A stretch of 64,000 nucleotides of DNA from UBA6183 sp943372215 (lineage in GTDB: Bacteria; Bacteroidota; Bacteroidia; UKL13-3): positions 62,001 through 126,000 of the forward strand of contig CALRXU020000008.1 of the NCBI GenBank assembly GCA_943372215.1. Reading direction: 5' to 3'. Below the pieces are notes generated by a model. It saw only the letters and a list, made by a program, of their open reading frames with translations. It made no database searches and had not been told where the DNA came from. Each line of letters opens with the position of its first letter. Positions within the stretch are counted from its first letter, which is position 1. The position numbers were made by a program, and so were the translations under genes. Positions 26,210 through 35,169 of this stretch are shown here, piece by piece.

Positions 26210-26572
26210 ATGTCAAATTCTATAGATTACTTTGCCTTAGTTGTTCAATTCCTCGTTGCCGCTGGATTTGTGGTAACCACCATGATTGCAACCCATTCAA
26301 TTGGACCCAAAAGAAAAACGGCTGATAAATTAGAAAATTTCGAATGTGGTATTGAGGCTCAGGGCAATGCCCGTCTCCCATTTTCTATCAAATACTTTCT
26401 TGTGGCCATACTTTTTGTAATGTTTGATGTGGAAGTGATATTTATGTATCCCTGGGCAGTAAACTTTAAAGCCCTTGGCCAAATCGGATTTATAGAGATG
26501 TTATTTTTTATTGGCACTTTACTTTTAGGATTTGTGTATATTCTTAAAAAAGGTGCTTTAAAGTGGAATTAA
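26210..26572 (+). CDS. nuoA: NADH-quinone oxidoreductase subunit A
   Basis: The 120-residue membrane subunit of complex I has three hydrophobic segments. The conserved loop with FECGIE (residues about 44-49) followed by RLPFSIKYFLVAILFVMFDVEVIFMYPWA is diagnostic. It helps connect the peripheral arm to the membrane arm near the quinone site. It is the first gene of the nuo operon, 22 bases before nuoB. Confidence 0.96.
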   Translation: MSNSIDYFALVVQFLVAAGFVVTTMIATHSIGPKRKTADKLENFECGIEAQGNARLPFSIKYFLVAILFVMFDVEVIFMYPWAVNFKALGQIGFIEMLFFIGTLLLGFVYILKKGALKWN

Positions 26573-26593
26573 TTACTTGATAATTAGCTAAAC

Positions 26594-27139
26594 ATGTCAA
26601 CAGAACTAACAATATCAAAAGCCCCTGCAGGTGTAGAAGGTCCAGGGTTCTTTGCCACAAATATTGACAAAGTAATTGGGCTGGCCCGGTCAAACTCCAT
26701 TTGGCCCTTGCCTTTTGCCACCTCTTGCTGTGGCATTGAGTTTATGGCTACCATGGGTAGTAATTATGATTTGGCACGTTTTGGTGCCGAACGGATTAGT
26801 TTCTCTCCACGACAAGCAGATTTATTAATAGTAGCTGGTACCATTGCAAAAAAAATGGGACCTGTGTTAAGGCAGGTTTACTTGCAAATGGCGGAACCTA
26901 GATGGGTAATTTCAGTTGGTGCTTGTGCAAGTAGTGGCGGTATTTTTGATACATACAGTGTACTTCAAGGAATTGATAAAGTAATTCCGGTTGATGTTTA
27001 CGTGCCTGGATGCCCCCCAAGACCAGAACAAATTATAGACGGTTTTATGAAAATCCAAGAATTGGTTAAAAACGAACCAGTTCGCAGAAGAAATACAGAA
27101 GAGTATAAGGCACTTATGGAACAATACGGCATTCAATAA
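26594..27139 (+). CDS. nuoB: NADH-quinone oxidoreductase subunit B (N2 cluster)
   Basis: The 181-residue peripheral subunit holds the terminal 4Fe-4S cluster N2, which reduces quinone. The ligands are seen as the adjacent pair in TSCCGIEFM (near residues 43-44), GACASSGG and VPGCPPRPE. DLARFGAERISFSPRQADLL is the family signature. It overlaps nothing; nuoC follows after 8 bases. Confidence 0.97.
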   Translation: MSTELTISKAPAGVEGPGFFATNIDKVIGLARSNSIWPLPFATSCCGIEFMATMGSNYDLARFGAERISFSPRQADLLIVAGTIAKKMGPVLRQVYLQMAEPRWVISVGACASSGGIFDTYSVLQGIDKVIPVDVYVPGCPPRPEQIIDGFMKIQELVKNEPVRRRNTEEYKALMEQYGIQ

Positions 27140-27147
27140 TTGCACAC

Positions 27148-27654
27148 ATGGCTGAATTAACAAACGAATACATCGCTCAAAAGCTTGGCAATTATTTTGC
27201 CGATGGAATTATTTCTGTAAGTGAACCATACGGCATGCTTACCTTGGTTGTGCATCCTGCTAAAGCCAAAGAAGTGCTGGTATGGTTAAAAAATGACCCT
27301 GAAATACAGGCGCAATTCTTAACCGACTTATGTGGAGCTCAATTCCCTGAACTTCAGGGACAAGAATTTTGCGTTATTTATCATCTGCATAGTTTTGTAA
27401 ACAATATCCGTATCCGTATTAAGGCATTTTTACCAGCATCAAACCCATCCATAGCATCGGTTGTTTCTATTTTCCCTGCCGCAAACTGGCAGGAACGCGA
27501 AACTTTTGACTTCTACGGAATTGTGTTTGAAGGCCACCCGAACTTAACCAGAATTCTTAACGTAGATGAAATGGATTACTTCCCCCTTCGTAAGGAGTAT
27601 CCCCTAGAAGATGGAACACGCACGGATAAAGAAGATAAATATTTTGGTCGTTAA
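27148..27654 (+). CDS. nuoC: NADH-quinone oxidoreductase subunit C
   Basis: The 168-residue subunit contains the 30-kDa family signature WQERETFDFYGIVFEGHPNLTRIL and DYFPLRKEYPLE. It packs against NuoD in the peripheral arm. NuoC and NuoD are separate here, unlike the fused NuoCD of Escherichia coli. Confidence 0.96.
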   Translation: MAELTNEYIAQKLGNYFADGIISVSEPYGMLTLVVHPAKAKEVLVWLKNDPEIQAQFLTDLCGAQFPELQGQEFCVIYHLHSFVNNIRIRIKAFLPASNPSIASVVSIFPAANWQERETFDFYGIVFEGHPNLTRILNVDEMDYFPLRKEYPLEDGTRTDKEDKYFGR

Positions 27655-27671
27655 TTTAACCGCACAATAAC

Positions 27672-28877
27672 ATGAACGAATTTGACGATAAAAGCATTGA
27701 GCAACTAGAAGAAGTTGAATACACCACGTTAAACCTTGGCCCTACCCATCCAGCTACCCACGGTATTTTCCAGAATATCCTAAAAATGGATGGCGAAATT
27801 ATTGTAGATGCAGAACAAACCATTGGTTATATCCACCGTGCCTTTGAAAAAATTGCAGAACACCGTCCCTATTATCAGATTACCACATTAACTGACCGCT
27901 TAAACTATTGCTCCTCTCCCATTAATAATATGGGCTGGCATATGACTGTAGAGAAGCTAATTGGTGTTGAAATTCCAAAGCGCGCACAATATATGCGTGT
28001 AATCATCATGGAGTTGTCGCGTATTGCTGACCATTTGGTGTGCAATGCGGTAATTGGTGTTGATACCGGAGCATTAACTGGTTTTACTTATTTGTTTCAA
28101 TGGCGCGAAAAAATTTACGATATTTTTGAACAAATATGCGGAGCCCGCTTAACAACTAACATAGGCCGCATTGGTGGATTGGAAAGAGACTTTAATGATG
28201 AAGTTTATAAAAAAATTAAAGCCTTCCTTCAAGAGTTTCCAAAAGCATTTAAAGAATTTTCTGATATGCTGGAACGCAACAGGATTTTCTACGACCGTGT
28301 AATCAATACTGGACCTATTAGCGGAGCAAGAGCTATGGAATATGGCTTCACTGGGCCAAACCTTAGGGCTGCCGGTGTTGACTATGATGTACGCGTAATG
28401 AACCCTTACAGCTCCTACCAAGATTTTGAATTTGACATTCCAATTGGTGTAAATGGCGATACTTATGACCGCTTTATGGTGCGTCAGCAGGAAATACACC
28501 AAAGCTTACGTATTATTAAACAAGCATTGGATAATATGCCACAAGGCAAATGGTTTGCTGATGTGCCAGAGTTTTATTTGCCTCCAAAGGAAGACGTATA
28601 CAATAAAATGGAAGCCCTAATTTATCACTTTAAAGTGGTAATGGGTGAAACAGAAGTACCAAAGGGAGAAGTGTATCATGCTGTTGAAGGTGGTAATGGA
28701 GAATTAGGGTTTTACCTTATCAGTGATGGAGGACGGGCACCTTTCCGTTTACACTTCCGCAGACCAAGTTTTATTTACTATCAGGCATATCCTGAAATGA
28801 TAAAAGGCGGCATGTTAAGTGATGCCATCTTAACCATGAGCAGCATGAATGTAATTGCAGGCGAATTGGATGCCTGA
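27672..28877 (+). CDS. nuoD: NADH-quinone oxidoreductase subunit D
   Basis: The 401-residue, 49-kDa-type subunit forms the quinone-binding cavity with NuoB. Visible signatures are LGPTHPATHGIFQ, IGYIHRAFEKIAEHR and LTDRLNYCSSP, and GRAPFRLHFRRPSF near the C-terminus. Length is normal for the family. It lies between nuoC and nuoE with short gaps of 17 and 21 bases. Confidence 0.97.
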   Translation: MNEFDDKSIEQLEEVEYTTLNLGPTHPATHGIFQNILKMDGEIIVDAEQTIGYIHRAFEKIAEHRPYYQITTLTDRLNYCSSPINNMGWHMTVEKLIGVEIPKRAQYMRVIIMELSRIADHLVCNAVIGVDTGALTGFTYLFQWREKIYDIFEQICGARLTTNIGRIGGLERDFNDEVYKKIKAFLQEFPKAFKEFSDMLERNRIFYDRVINTGPISGARAMEYGFTGPNLRAAGVDYDVRVMNPYSSYQDFEFDIPIGVNGDTYDRFMVRQQEIHQSLRIIKQALDNMPQGKWFADVPEFYLPPKEDVYNKMEALIYHFKVVMGETEVPKGEVYHAVEGGNGELGFYLISDGGRAPFRLHFRRPSFIYYQAYPEMIKGGMLSDAILTMSSMNVIAGELDA

Positions 28878-28898
28878 TAACATAGAGAAAAATTAACA

Positions 28899-29444
28899 AT
28901 GAGTGAACTAATTGACATACGCTTTAGTGCTGAATCGGAAACGTTAATCCGCAACCTAATGCAGCGATACCCTGAAGGCAAACACAAATCAGCGTTGTTG
29001 CCTGCGTTACATATTGCCCAAGCCGAGTTTGATGGCTGGTTAAGTGTGCCAGTGATGGATAAGGTGGCTGAAATAATGAAATTACAGCCCATAGAGGTTT
29101 ATGAAGTGGCTAGCTTTTACAGCATGTTTAACTTAAAGCCTGTTGGTAAATGTTTAATTGAGGTTTGCAGAACCAGCAGTTGCTGGCTACGTGGGGCCAA
29201 TGATGTGATAGCGCACATTGAAAAACGTTTGGGTATTAAAGATGGTGAAACAACTCCTGATGGTGCATTTACCTTAAAATCAGTGGAATGTTTAGGCAGT
29301 TGTGGCACTGCACCCATGTTACAGATTGGTGAACATTTCCACGAAAACCTTACTTTAGAAAAAGTGGACGAGTTGTTAGCTGCGCATAAAACAGATGCCA
29401 CCAACAGCAAATATTTAGATGGTACAACCTTTAGAAAGAACTAA
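28899..29444 (+). CDS. nuoE: NADH-quinone oxidoreductase subunit E
   Basis: The 181-residue thioredoxin-like 2Fe-2S protein carries cluster N1a. Ligand cysteines are seen in EVCRTSSCW and, 40 residues later, in ECLGSCGTAPM. It works with NuoF in the NADH-oxidising module. nuoF begins 6 bases after its stop. Confidence 0.96.
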   Translation: MSELIDIRFSAESETLIRNLMQRYPEGKHKSALLPALHIAQAEFDGWLSVPVMDKVAEIMKLQPIEVYEVASFYSMFNLKPVGKCLIEVCRTSSCWLRGANDVIAHIEKRLGIKDGETTPDGAFTLKSVECLGSCGTAPMLQIGEHFHENLTLEKVDELLAAHKTDATNSKYLDGTTFRKN

Positions 29445-29450
29445 CATTAC

Positions 29451-30812
29451 ATGGGACGTAAAGTACTTTTAGAACATATTGATGTACCAGGCATTGCAAC
29501 CTATGATGTTTACCGCAACAAAGGCGGATACGCTTCAGTTGAAAAGGCCCTGAAAACAATGACTCCGGAAGCCATTGTAGAAGAAGTAAAAAAATCGGGG
29601 TTGCGCGGACGTGGTGGAGCAGGTTTTCCTACCGGAATGAAGTGGAGCTTTTTAGCTAAACCAGAAGGTGTTCCGCGTTACCTTGTTTGCAATGCTGATG
29701 AAAGCGAACCAGGCACTTTCAAAGACCGCTATCTAATGGAATATATTCCTCATTTACTCATTGAAGGAATGATCACTTCCAGCTTTGCGTTGGGAGCAAA
29801 GGCGTCTTACATTTACATCCGTGGTGAATACTTTTACTTGGTAAGAATTTTAGAAAACGCCATTGCAGAGGCTTATGCCAATGGATGGTTAGGTAAAAAC
29901 ATTCTGGGTACTGGTTATGATTTGGATTTATATGTGCATCCAGGAGCAGGTGCATACATCTGTGGTGAAGAAACTGCTTTATTAGAATCATTAGAAGGTA
30001 AACGAGGCAACCCACGCATCAAACCGCCTTTCCCGGCAATTGCCGGTTTATATGGCTGCCCTACTGTAGTAAACAATGTAGAAACCATTGCTGCCGTAGT
30101 GCCTGTGGTAAATATGGGTGGCGATGAATATGCTAAAATTGGTATTGGAAGAAGCACTGGAACCAAATTAATTTCTGCTTCAGGACATATTAAAAAGCCT
30201 GGTGTTTATGAGATTGAGATGGGCATTACCGTTGAAGATTTTATTTATAGTGAAGAATATTGTGGTGGCATCTTAAACGATAAGAAATTAAAAGCGGTTG
30301 TTGCGGGAGGTTCATCCGTTCCCGTGTTGCCTGCCGATTTAATCTTAACCACCGCCAATGGCGAAAAACGGTTGATGAGCTATGAGAGTTTAGCTGATGG
30401 TGGATTTGCTACAGGAACCATGCTTGGTTCAGGCGGTTTTATTGTAATGGATGAGAGCACCAGCATTGTTAAAAACTTACACACATTTGCCCGTTTTTAC
30501 CACCATGAAAGCTGCGGACAATGCAGCCCATGCCGCGAAGGAACAGGATGGATGGAAAAAATATTGCATAAGATTTTAGACGGACACGGTACCTTAGCTG
30601 ATGTAGATTTGCTTTGGGACATTCAACGTAAAATTGAAGGCAACACCATTTGCCCATTGGGTGATGCGGCAGCCTGGCCAGTAGCCAGTGCAATTCGCCA
30701 TTTCCGTGCAGAATTTGAAGAGTATGTAAAAAATCCTACCAGCATAAGAGATGTAAAATATTATTACCACTGTAACAATTTAGACACCGCAGCTTCTTAT
30801 AGTAGTTTATAA
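29451..30812 (+). CDS. nuoF: NADH-quinone oxidoreductase subunit F (NADH/FMN)
   Basis: The 453-residue subunit binds NADH and FMN and the 4Fe-4S cluster N3. The nucleotide motif GRGGAGFPTGMKW lies near residues 50-62, CNADESEPGTFKDR near 80-93, GAGAYICGEETAL near 165-177, and the cluster motif ESCGQCSPCREGTGW with a further Cys (NTICPLGD) near 400. It is the electron entry point of complex I. A small non-nuo gene separates it from nuoG. Confidence 0.97.
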   Translation: MGRKVLLEHIDVPGIATYDVYRNKGGYASVEKALKTMTPEAIVEEVKKSGLRGRGGAGFPTGMKWSFLAKPEGVPRYLVCNADESEPGTFKDRYLMEYIPHLLIEGMITSSFALGAKASYIYIRGEYFYLVRILENAIAEAYANGWLGKNILGTGYDLDLYVHPGAGAYICGEETALLESLEGKRGNPRIKPPFPAIAGLYGCPTVVNNVETIAAVVPVVNMGGDEYAKIGIGRSTGTKLISASGHIKKPGVYEIEMGITVEDFIYSEEYCGGILNDKKLKAVVAGGSSVPVLPADLILTTANGEKRLMSYESLADGGFATGTMLGSGGFIVMDESTSIVKNLHTFARFYHHESCGQCSPCREGTGWMEKILHKILDGHGTLADVDLLWDIQRKIEGNTICPLGDAAAWPVASAIRHFRAEFEEYVKNPTSIRDVKYYYHCNNLDTAASYSSL

Positions 30813-30824
30813 TAATAACCAATC

Positions 30825-31160
30825 ATGTTTACGAAACATAAATTTACATTTCAATTCATCACAATAGCTTTGCTCTTGTGTATTGGCATGTTAGTAGCGT
30901 TCAAACATGAAAACAACTCTAAAAAGTATTTAACCATTTCTTACAGCATATACATCGGCAATACCAAAACAAAGTATTTAAATGTTTATGACGAAAAGAA
31001 CCAAAAAACTGAAATACCTACTGATAACAGTGAGGACGATGCACAAGTAGTAAATAAAATGATAAACGAATATAGCGCTAAAGGCTATCAATTTGTAAGC
31101 ATGAATGCAACCGAGCGTGTTGATAGTAAAAGCTATTACATACTTTTTGAAAAAAAATAA
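30825..31160 (+). CDS. small membrane-anchored protein inside the nuo operon
   Basis: The 111-residue protein starts with an N-terminal hydrophobic segment (residues about 9-26) acting as signal anchor or signal peptide, followed by an 85-residue exported or cytoplasmic part. The C-terminal NKMINEYSAKGYQFVS and YYILFEKK resemble the DUF4177 pattern (a helix with GW/GY followed by a final strand). It lies 12 bases after nuoF and 3 bases before nuoG, on the same strand, so it is co-transcribed. It is not a known complex I subunit; an accessory role is only inference. Confidence 0.7.
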   Translation: MFTKHKFTFQFITIALLLCIGMLVAFKHENNSKKYLTISYSIYIGNTKTKYLNVYDEKNQKTEIPTDNSEDDAQVVNKMINEYSAKGYQFVSMNATERVDSKSYYILFEKK

Positions 31161-31163
31161 ATT

Positions 31164-32135
31164 ATGGCTAAAGTTACCATAGATGGAATAACAACTGAAG
31201 TGCCAGATGGCACCACAATACTAAACGCAGCGCGGATGATTGGCCCAGATGTGGCCCCTCCTGCTATGTGTTATTACAGCAAGCTAAAAACAAGTGGTGG
31301 TTATTGCCGCACGTGTTTGGTGGAAGTAACGGCAGGCAGCGAGAAAGATCCTCGGCCAATGCCTAAACTTGTGGCAAGTTGCCGCACAACAGTAATGGAT
31401 GGTATGGTTGTTGCCAACAACACTTCAGCCAAAGTAAAAGACGCCCGTGCTGGTGTGGTTGAGTTTTTGTTATTAAACCACCCGTTAGACTGCCCAGTTT
31501 GCGACCAAGCGGGAGAATGTAGTTTACAAGATTTAGGCTATGAGCATGGGAACTACAAAACCCGCACCGACTTTGAAAGAAGAACCTTTGACAAAATAGA
31601 TATTGGAGAAAAAGTACAGCTGCACATGACCCGTTGCATTCTTTGCTACAGGTGTGTTAAGGTGGCTGAACAAATTACTGATGGCCGTGTGCATGGCGTT
31701 ATCAACCGAGGTGATCACTCTGAAATTTCTACTTATGTGGAACAAGCCATTGAAAATGACTTCTCTGGCAATGTGATTGATGTATGCCCCGTAGGTGCTT
31801 TAACGGATAAAACATTCCGCTTTAAAAGCCGTGTTTGGTTTACCAAGCCGGTAGATGCCCACCGCAATTGCGATACAGAAAAATGCAGTGGCAAAGTGGT
31901 GCTTTGGTATCAAGGTGATGATGTATTAAGGGTAACTGGAAGAAAAGACCAATGGGGCGAAGTAGAAGAGTTTATCTGCAACACTTGTCGCTATGATAAA
32001 AAGAAAACCAGCGATTGGGTAATTGAAGGACCTAGAAAAATTAGCAGTAACTCTGTAATTTCAGCCAACCACTACACCAACATGGTTAAACCCAAAGAAC
32101 TTACCTTAAACGATATTAAACAAATTACGCAATAA
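31164..32135 (+). CDS. nuoG: NADH-quinone oxidoreductase subunit G, short form
   Basis: The 323-residue protein contains the N-terminal ferredoxin-type 2Fe-2S domain (Cys 36, 48, 51 and one near 73), the HxxxC-type cluster segment HPLDCPVCDQAGECSLQD, and the 4Fe-4S motif CILCYRC followed by CPVGALTDK. It stops soon after the start of the molybdopterin-like domain (NCDTEKCSGK), whereas NuoG of Escherichia coli is about 900 residues. The reading frame is intact and its stop overlaps the start of nuoH, so the short form is genuine. Short NuoG is known in Bacteroidota. Confidence 0.93.
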   Translation: MAKVTIDGITTEVPDGTTILNAARMIGPDVAPPAMCYYSKLKTSGGYCRTCLVEVTAGSEKDPRPMPKLVASCRTTVMDGMVVANNTSAKVKDARAGVVEFLLLNHPLDCPVCDQAGECSLQDLGYEHGNYKTRTDFERRTFDKIDIGEKVQLHMTRCILCYRCVKVAEQITDGRVHGVINRGDHSEISTYVEQAIENDFSGNVIDVCPVGALTDKTFRFKSRVWFTKPVDAHRNCDTEKCSGKVVLWYQGDDVLRVTGRKDQWGEVEEFICNTCRYDKKKTSDWVIEGPRKISSNSVISANHYTNMVKPKELTLNDIKQITQ

Positions 32136-33166
32136 TGGATTGGTCATTACTTTTAGATAAATCAATACTGATATTCATTATCTTTCTTATCAGTTTAGGT
32201 ATTGCAGCTTATGCTACCTATGGAGAAAGAAAGGTAGCTGCATTTTTGCAAGACCGCATTGGGCCTGATCGTGCAGGAAAATTTGGTTTACTACAACCCA
32301 TTGCTGATGGGGTAAAAATGTTTACCAAAGAAGAAATTATTCCTTCTGCCTCTGATAAAATTCTTTTTATTCTTGGTCCGTGCTTGTTTATGATGACCGC
32401 CCTAATGACCAGCGCTGTAATTCCCTGGGGTAAATCGTTCAACTTTGGTGGACATGAGTTTCATTTGCAAGTAGCTGATTTAAACGTGGGCATGTTATAC
32501 ATTTTTGCGGTAGTTTCCATTGGCGGTTATGGCATTATGATTGGTGGTTGGGCCTCAAACAATAAGTTTGCACTATTAGGTGCATTGCGCGCATCCTCAC
32601 AAATGATTAGTTATGAATTGGCCATGGGCATGAGCATTGTGGCCATGTTGCTTTTCACCAACACCCTTAGTTTAAGAGAAATTGTTGATGGACAAACTGG
32701 TGATGGTAATATGTGGAATGTTGTTCGTCAGCCACTGGGTTTTATCATCTTCTTAATTTGTGCTTTTGCAGAATGTAATCGTGCACCATTCGATTTACCG
32801 GAATCAGAAAGTGAATTGATTGGTGGTTACCATACAGAATTTAGTTCAATGAAGTTAGGCTTGTTCCTGTTTGCAGAATACATTAACATGTTTATCTCTT
32901 CAGCCATTATTGTAAGCCTTTACTTTGGTGGTTACCATTTCCCATGGATTGATGGCCTTGATTTATCTCAAAACTTGGCAGCCGCGCTTAGCGTGGTGAT
33001 ATTCTTTGCTAAAATACTCTTCTTTATTTTCTTTTTTATGTGGGTACGCTGGACTTTACCACGTTTCCGCTACGATCAGTTGATGAATTTGGGTTGGAAA
33101 ATATTAATCCCTTTATCCATACTAAATGTATTGCTTACAGGAGCATGGATGACTTTTATTAAATAA
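32135..33166 (+). CDS. nuoH: NADH-quinone oxidoreductase subunit H
   Basis: The 343-residue membrane subunit has about eight helices. GERKVAAFLQDRIGPDRAGKFGLLQPIADGVKMFTKEE at the start and ECNRAPFDLPESESELIGGYHTEFS in the middle are the quinone-site signatures. Its ATG shares a base with the nuoG stop (TAATG). The next gene is clpP, an unusual neighbour. Confidence 0.97.
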   Translation: MDWSLLLDKSILIFIIFLISLGIAAYATYGERKVAAFLQDRIGPDRAGKFGLLQPIADGVKMFTKEEIIPSASDKILFILGPCLFMMTALMTSAVIPWGKSFNFGGHEFHLQVADLNVGMLYIFAVVSIGGYGIMIGGWASNNKFALLGALRASSQMISYELAMGMSIVAMLLFTNTLSLREIVDGQTGDGNMWNVVRQPLGFIIFLICAFAECNRAPFDLPESESELIGGYHTEFSSMKLGLFLFAEYINMFISSAIIVSLYFGGYHFPWIDGLDLSQNLAAALSVVIFFAKILFFIFFFMWVRWTLPRFRYDQLMNLGWKILIPLSILNVLLTGAWMTFIK

Positions 33167-33174
33167 AAAACGAT

Positions 33175-33723
33175 ATGGAAAACACACCAAAAATAACTGA
33201 CATTATAGACGCAAAATTATTAAACGAGCGCAAAGTATTTCTTTGGGGCCAAGTTGATGATGATTCTGCAAAACATGTGATTGACCGTTTATTGTATTTA
33301 GATATGCAAGATCCGGGTAAAGACATTACCCTTATTATTAACTCTCCGGGAGGTTATGTTACTTCTGGCATGGCTGTTTATGACACCATCAAATCGCTTT
33401 CATCGCCTGTATCTACAGTGTGCATGGGCTTTGCTGCATCAATGGGTTCACTGTTATTATCAGTAGGGACTAAAGGCAAACGGTTTATATATCCCCATGC
33501 CAAAGTAATGATTCACCAGCCAAGTGGAGGAGCGCAAGGACAGTCGTCTGATATTCAAATTCAGGCGCAAGAAATTTTAAAAACTAAAAAAATTGGTGCA
33601 CAAATATTGGCAGATAATTGCGGGCAATCCTTTGATAAAGTAATGCAGGATTTTGACCGTGATTACTGGATGGATGCAGAAGAATCTTTGGCATACGGTA
33701 TCATTGATGGGATTATTAAATAA
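33175..33723 (+). CDS. clpP: ATP-dependent Clp protease proteolytic subunit inside the nuo operon
   Basis: The 182-residue serine peptidase has an intact catalytic triad: S89 in GFAASMGS, H114 in MIHQPSGG and D163 in DRDYWMDAEE, with the same spacing as in Escherichia coli ClpP (25 and 49 residues). It forms tetradecameric chambers fed by Clp ATPases. It begins 8 bases after nuoH and ends 6 bases before nuoI, so it is co-transcribed with complex I. There is no propeptide of the usual length. Whether this is the main ClpP or a second copy cannot be told from the window. Confidence 0.95.
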   Translation: MENTPKITDIIDAKLLNERKVFLWGQVDDDSAKHVIDRLLYLDMQDPGKDITLIINSPGGYVTSGMAVYDTIKSLSSPVSTVCMGFAASMGSLLLSVGTKGKRFIYPHAKVMIHQPSGGAQGQSSDIQIQAQEILKTKKIGAQILADNCGQSFDKVMQDFDRDYWMDAEESLAYGIIDGIIK

Positions 33724-33729
33724 TACAAC

Positions 33730-34296
33730 ATGCAATTAACCAATAGATCAAAAGTAGTGGTAAAGCATCAACTCAACTGGGTGGAGAAGCTTTATTTACC
33801 AGCCATTGTAAATGGTTTATCTATTACCATAAAACACTTGTTTAAAAAAAGTGCTACGGTTAAGTACCCTGAACAAACCAGGGAAATTGCCTCGGTGTAT
33901 CGCGGTCAACACGTATTAAAACGTGATGAGAAAGGCCGCGAAAACTGCACAGCATGCGGTTTATGTGCAGTTGCCTGCCCTGCTGAAGCCATTACCATGG
34001 AAGCGGCTGAGCGCAAAAAAGGTGAAGAGCATTTATACAAAGAAGAAAAATATGCAGCCAAATATGAAATCAACATGTTGCGTTGCATTTACTGTGGTTT
34101 ATGTGAAGAAGCTTGTCCCAAAGACGCCATTTACCTAAGCGACAGAATTGTACCAACAGCATTTACACGTGGCAATTTTATCTACGGTAAAGACATGTTG
34201 GTAGAAGATGTTGATGCCGCAGGAAGAGTAGACATTTCTAAACGTAAAAAAATATACGAAATGGATGCCCAACCTAAACAACCTTTATTAAAATAA
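33730..34296 (+). CDS. nuoI: NADH-quinone oxidoreductase subunit I
   Basis: The 188-residue ferredoxin-like subunit binds clusters N6a and N6b. Two 4Fe-4S motifs are visible: CTACGLCAVACP and CIYCGLCEEACP, 30-40 residues apart. The N-terminal amphipathic segment before them attaches it to the membrane arm. It passes electrons from NuoG to NuoB. Confidence 0.96.
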   Translation: MQLTNRSKVVVKHQLNWVEKLYLPAIVNGLSITIKHLFKKSATVKYPEQTREIASVYRGQHVLKRDEKGRENCTACGLCAVACPAEAITMEAAERKKGEEHLYKEEKYAAKYEINMLRCIYCGLCEEACPKDAIYLSDRIVPTAFTRGNFIYGKDMLVEDVDAAGRVDISKRKKIYEMDAQPKQPLLK

Positions 34297-34319
34297 TTAT
34301 CGGAGCTTAATACCAAATC

Positions 34320-34817
34320 ATGAGTTTTTATTTATTCCTCATTTTATCAGCACTTACAATAATCAGTGCGCTTGCAGTGGTGTTTGCTAAAAACCCCATG
34401 TACAGTGTACTTGCTCTAATTGTTTGTTTTTTTACCGTTGCTGGCCATTACGTATTGCTCAATGCCCAGTTTCTGGCAATTGTGCACATTATTGTTTATG
34501 CGGGTGCCATTATGGTGCTCTTCCTGTTTGTGGTGATGCTACTTAACCTCAACGCAGAAACAGAACCACACAAAACCAACAACCTAAAATTTGCAGCCAC
34601 CATAACAGGGGGCTTGCTTTTTGTGGTGTTGATTGCATCTATGCGTGCCACTGAACTCGGACAATTTAACTTGCCAGAAAAATCACAAATTGGCTTTGTT
34701 CAGCAAGTAGGACAAAAACTCTTTACCGATTATTTATTGCCTTTCGAAATTTCATCTGTACTGTTCTTATCAGCCATGATAGGCAGTGTAGTATTGGCTA
34801 AGAAGGAAAAAAATTAA
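34320..34817 (+). CDS. nuoJ: NADH-quinone oxidoreductase subunit J
   Basis: The 165-residue membrane subunit has five hydrophobic helices. NPMYSVLALIVCFFTVAGHYVLLNAQFLA and IIVYAGAIMVLFLFVVMLLNL are the NuoJ signatures, the latter around the helix with a pi-bulge. It lies between nuoI and nuoK, with an 8-base gap (7 intervening bases) to nuoK. Confidence 0.95.
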   Translation: MSFYLFLILSALTIISALAVVFAKNPMYSVLALIVCFFTVAGHYVLLNAQFLAIVHIIVYAGAIMVLFLFVVMLLNLNAETEPHKTNNLKFAATITGGLLFVVLIASMRATELGQFNLPEKSQIGFVQQVGQKLFTDYLLPFEISSVLFLSAMIGSVVLAKKEKN

Positions 34818-34824
34818 CACAACT

Positions 34825-35145
34825 ATGGAAAACACGTTACATATTGTACCACATAACTACTACTTAATACTAAGCACCTTGCTTTTTTGTATTGGGGTAA
34901 TGGGTGTATTGTTTCGCAGAAATGCCATCATTATTTTAATGTGCATTGAACTGATGTTAAACTCAGTGAACTTATTGTTGGTATCATTTTCTGCTTACAG
35001 CGGTAATAATGATGGGCAAGTATTTGTATTTTTTATCATGGTGGTGGCCGCAGCAGAAGTTGCTGTTGGATTGGCCCTATTGATGAGCATTTACAGAAAT
35101 GTTGCCAGCACCGATATTAAAGTACTTAATAAATTAAAGTGGTAA
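34825..35145 (+). CDS. nuoK: NADH-quinone oxidoreductase subunit K
   Basis: The 106-residue subunit has three helices with buried glutamates (IELMLNSVNLLLV and AAAEVAVGLALL), which belong to the proton path. Length and order next to nuoJ are standard for the family. Confidence 0.96.
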   Translation: MENTLHIVPHNYYLILSTLLFCIGVMGVLFRRNAIIILMCIELMLNSVNLLLVSFSAYSGNNDGQVFVFFIMVVAAAEVAVGLALLMSIYRNVASTDIKVLNKLKW

Positions 35146-35169
35146 CCCAACCGAATAGCGAACGCACAC

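Noticed and set aside
31164..32135. NuoG truncated by frameshift
   Set aside because: The reading frame is clean, the stop overlaps the nuoH start, and no remnant of the missing domain follows.
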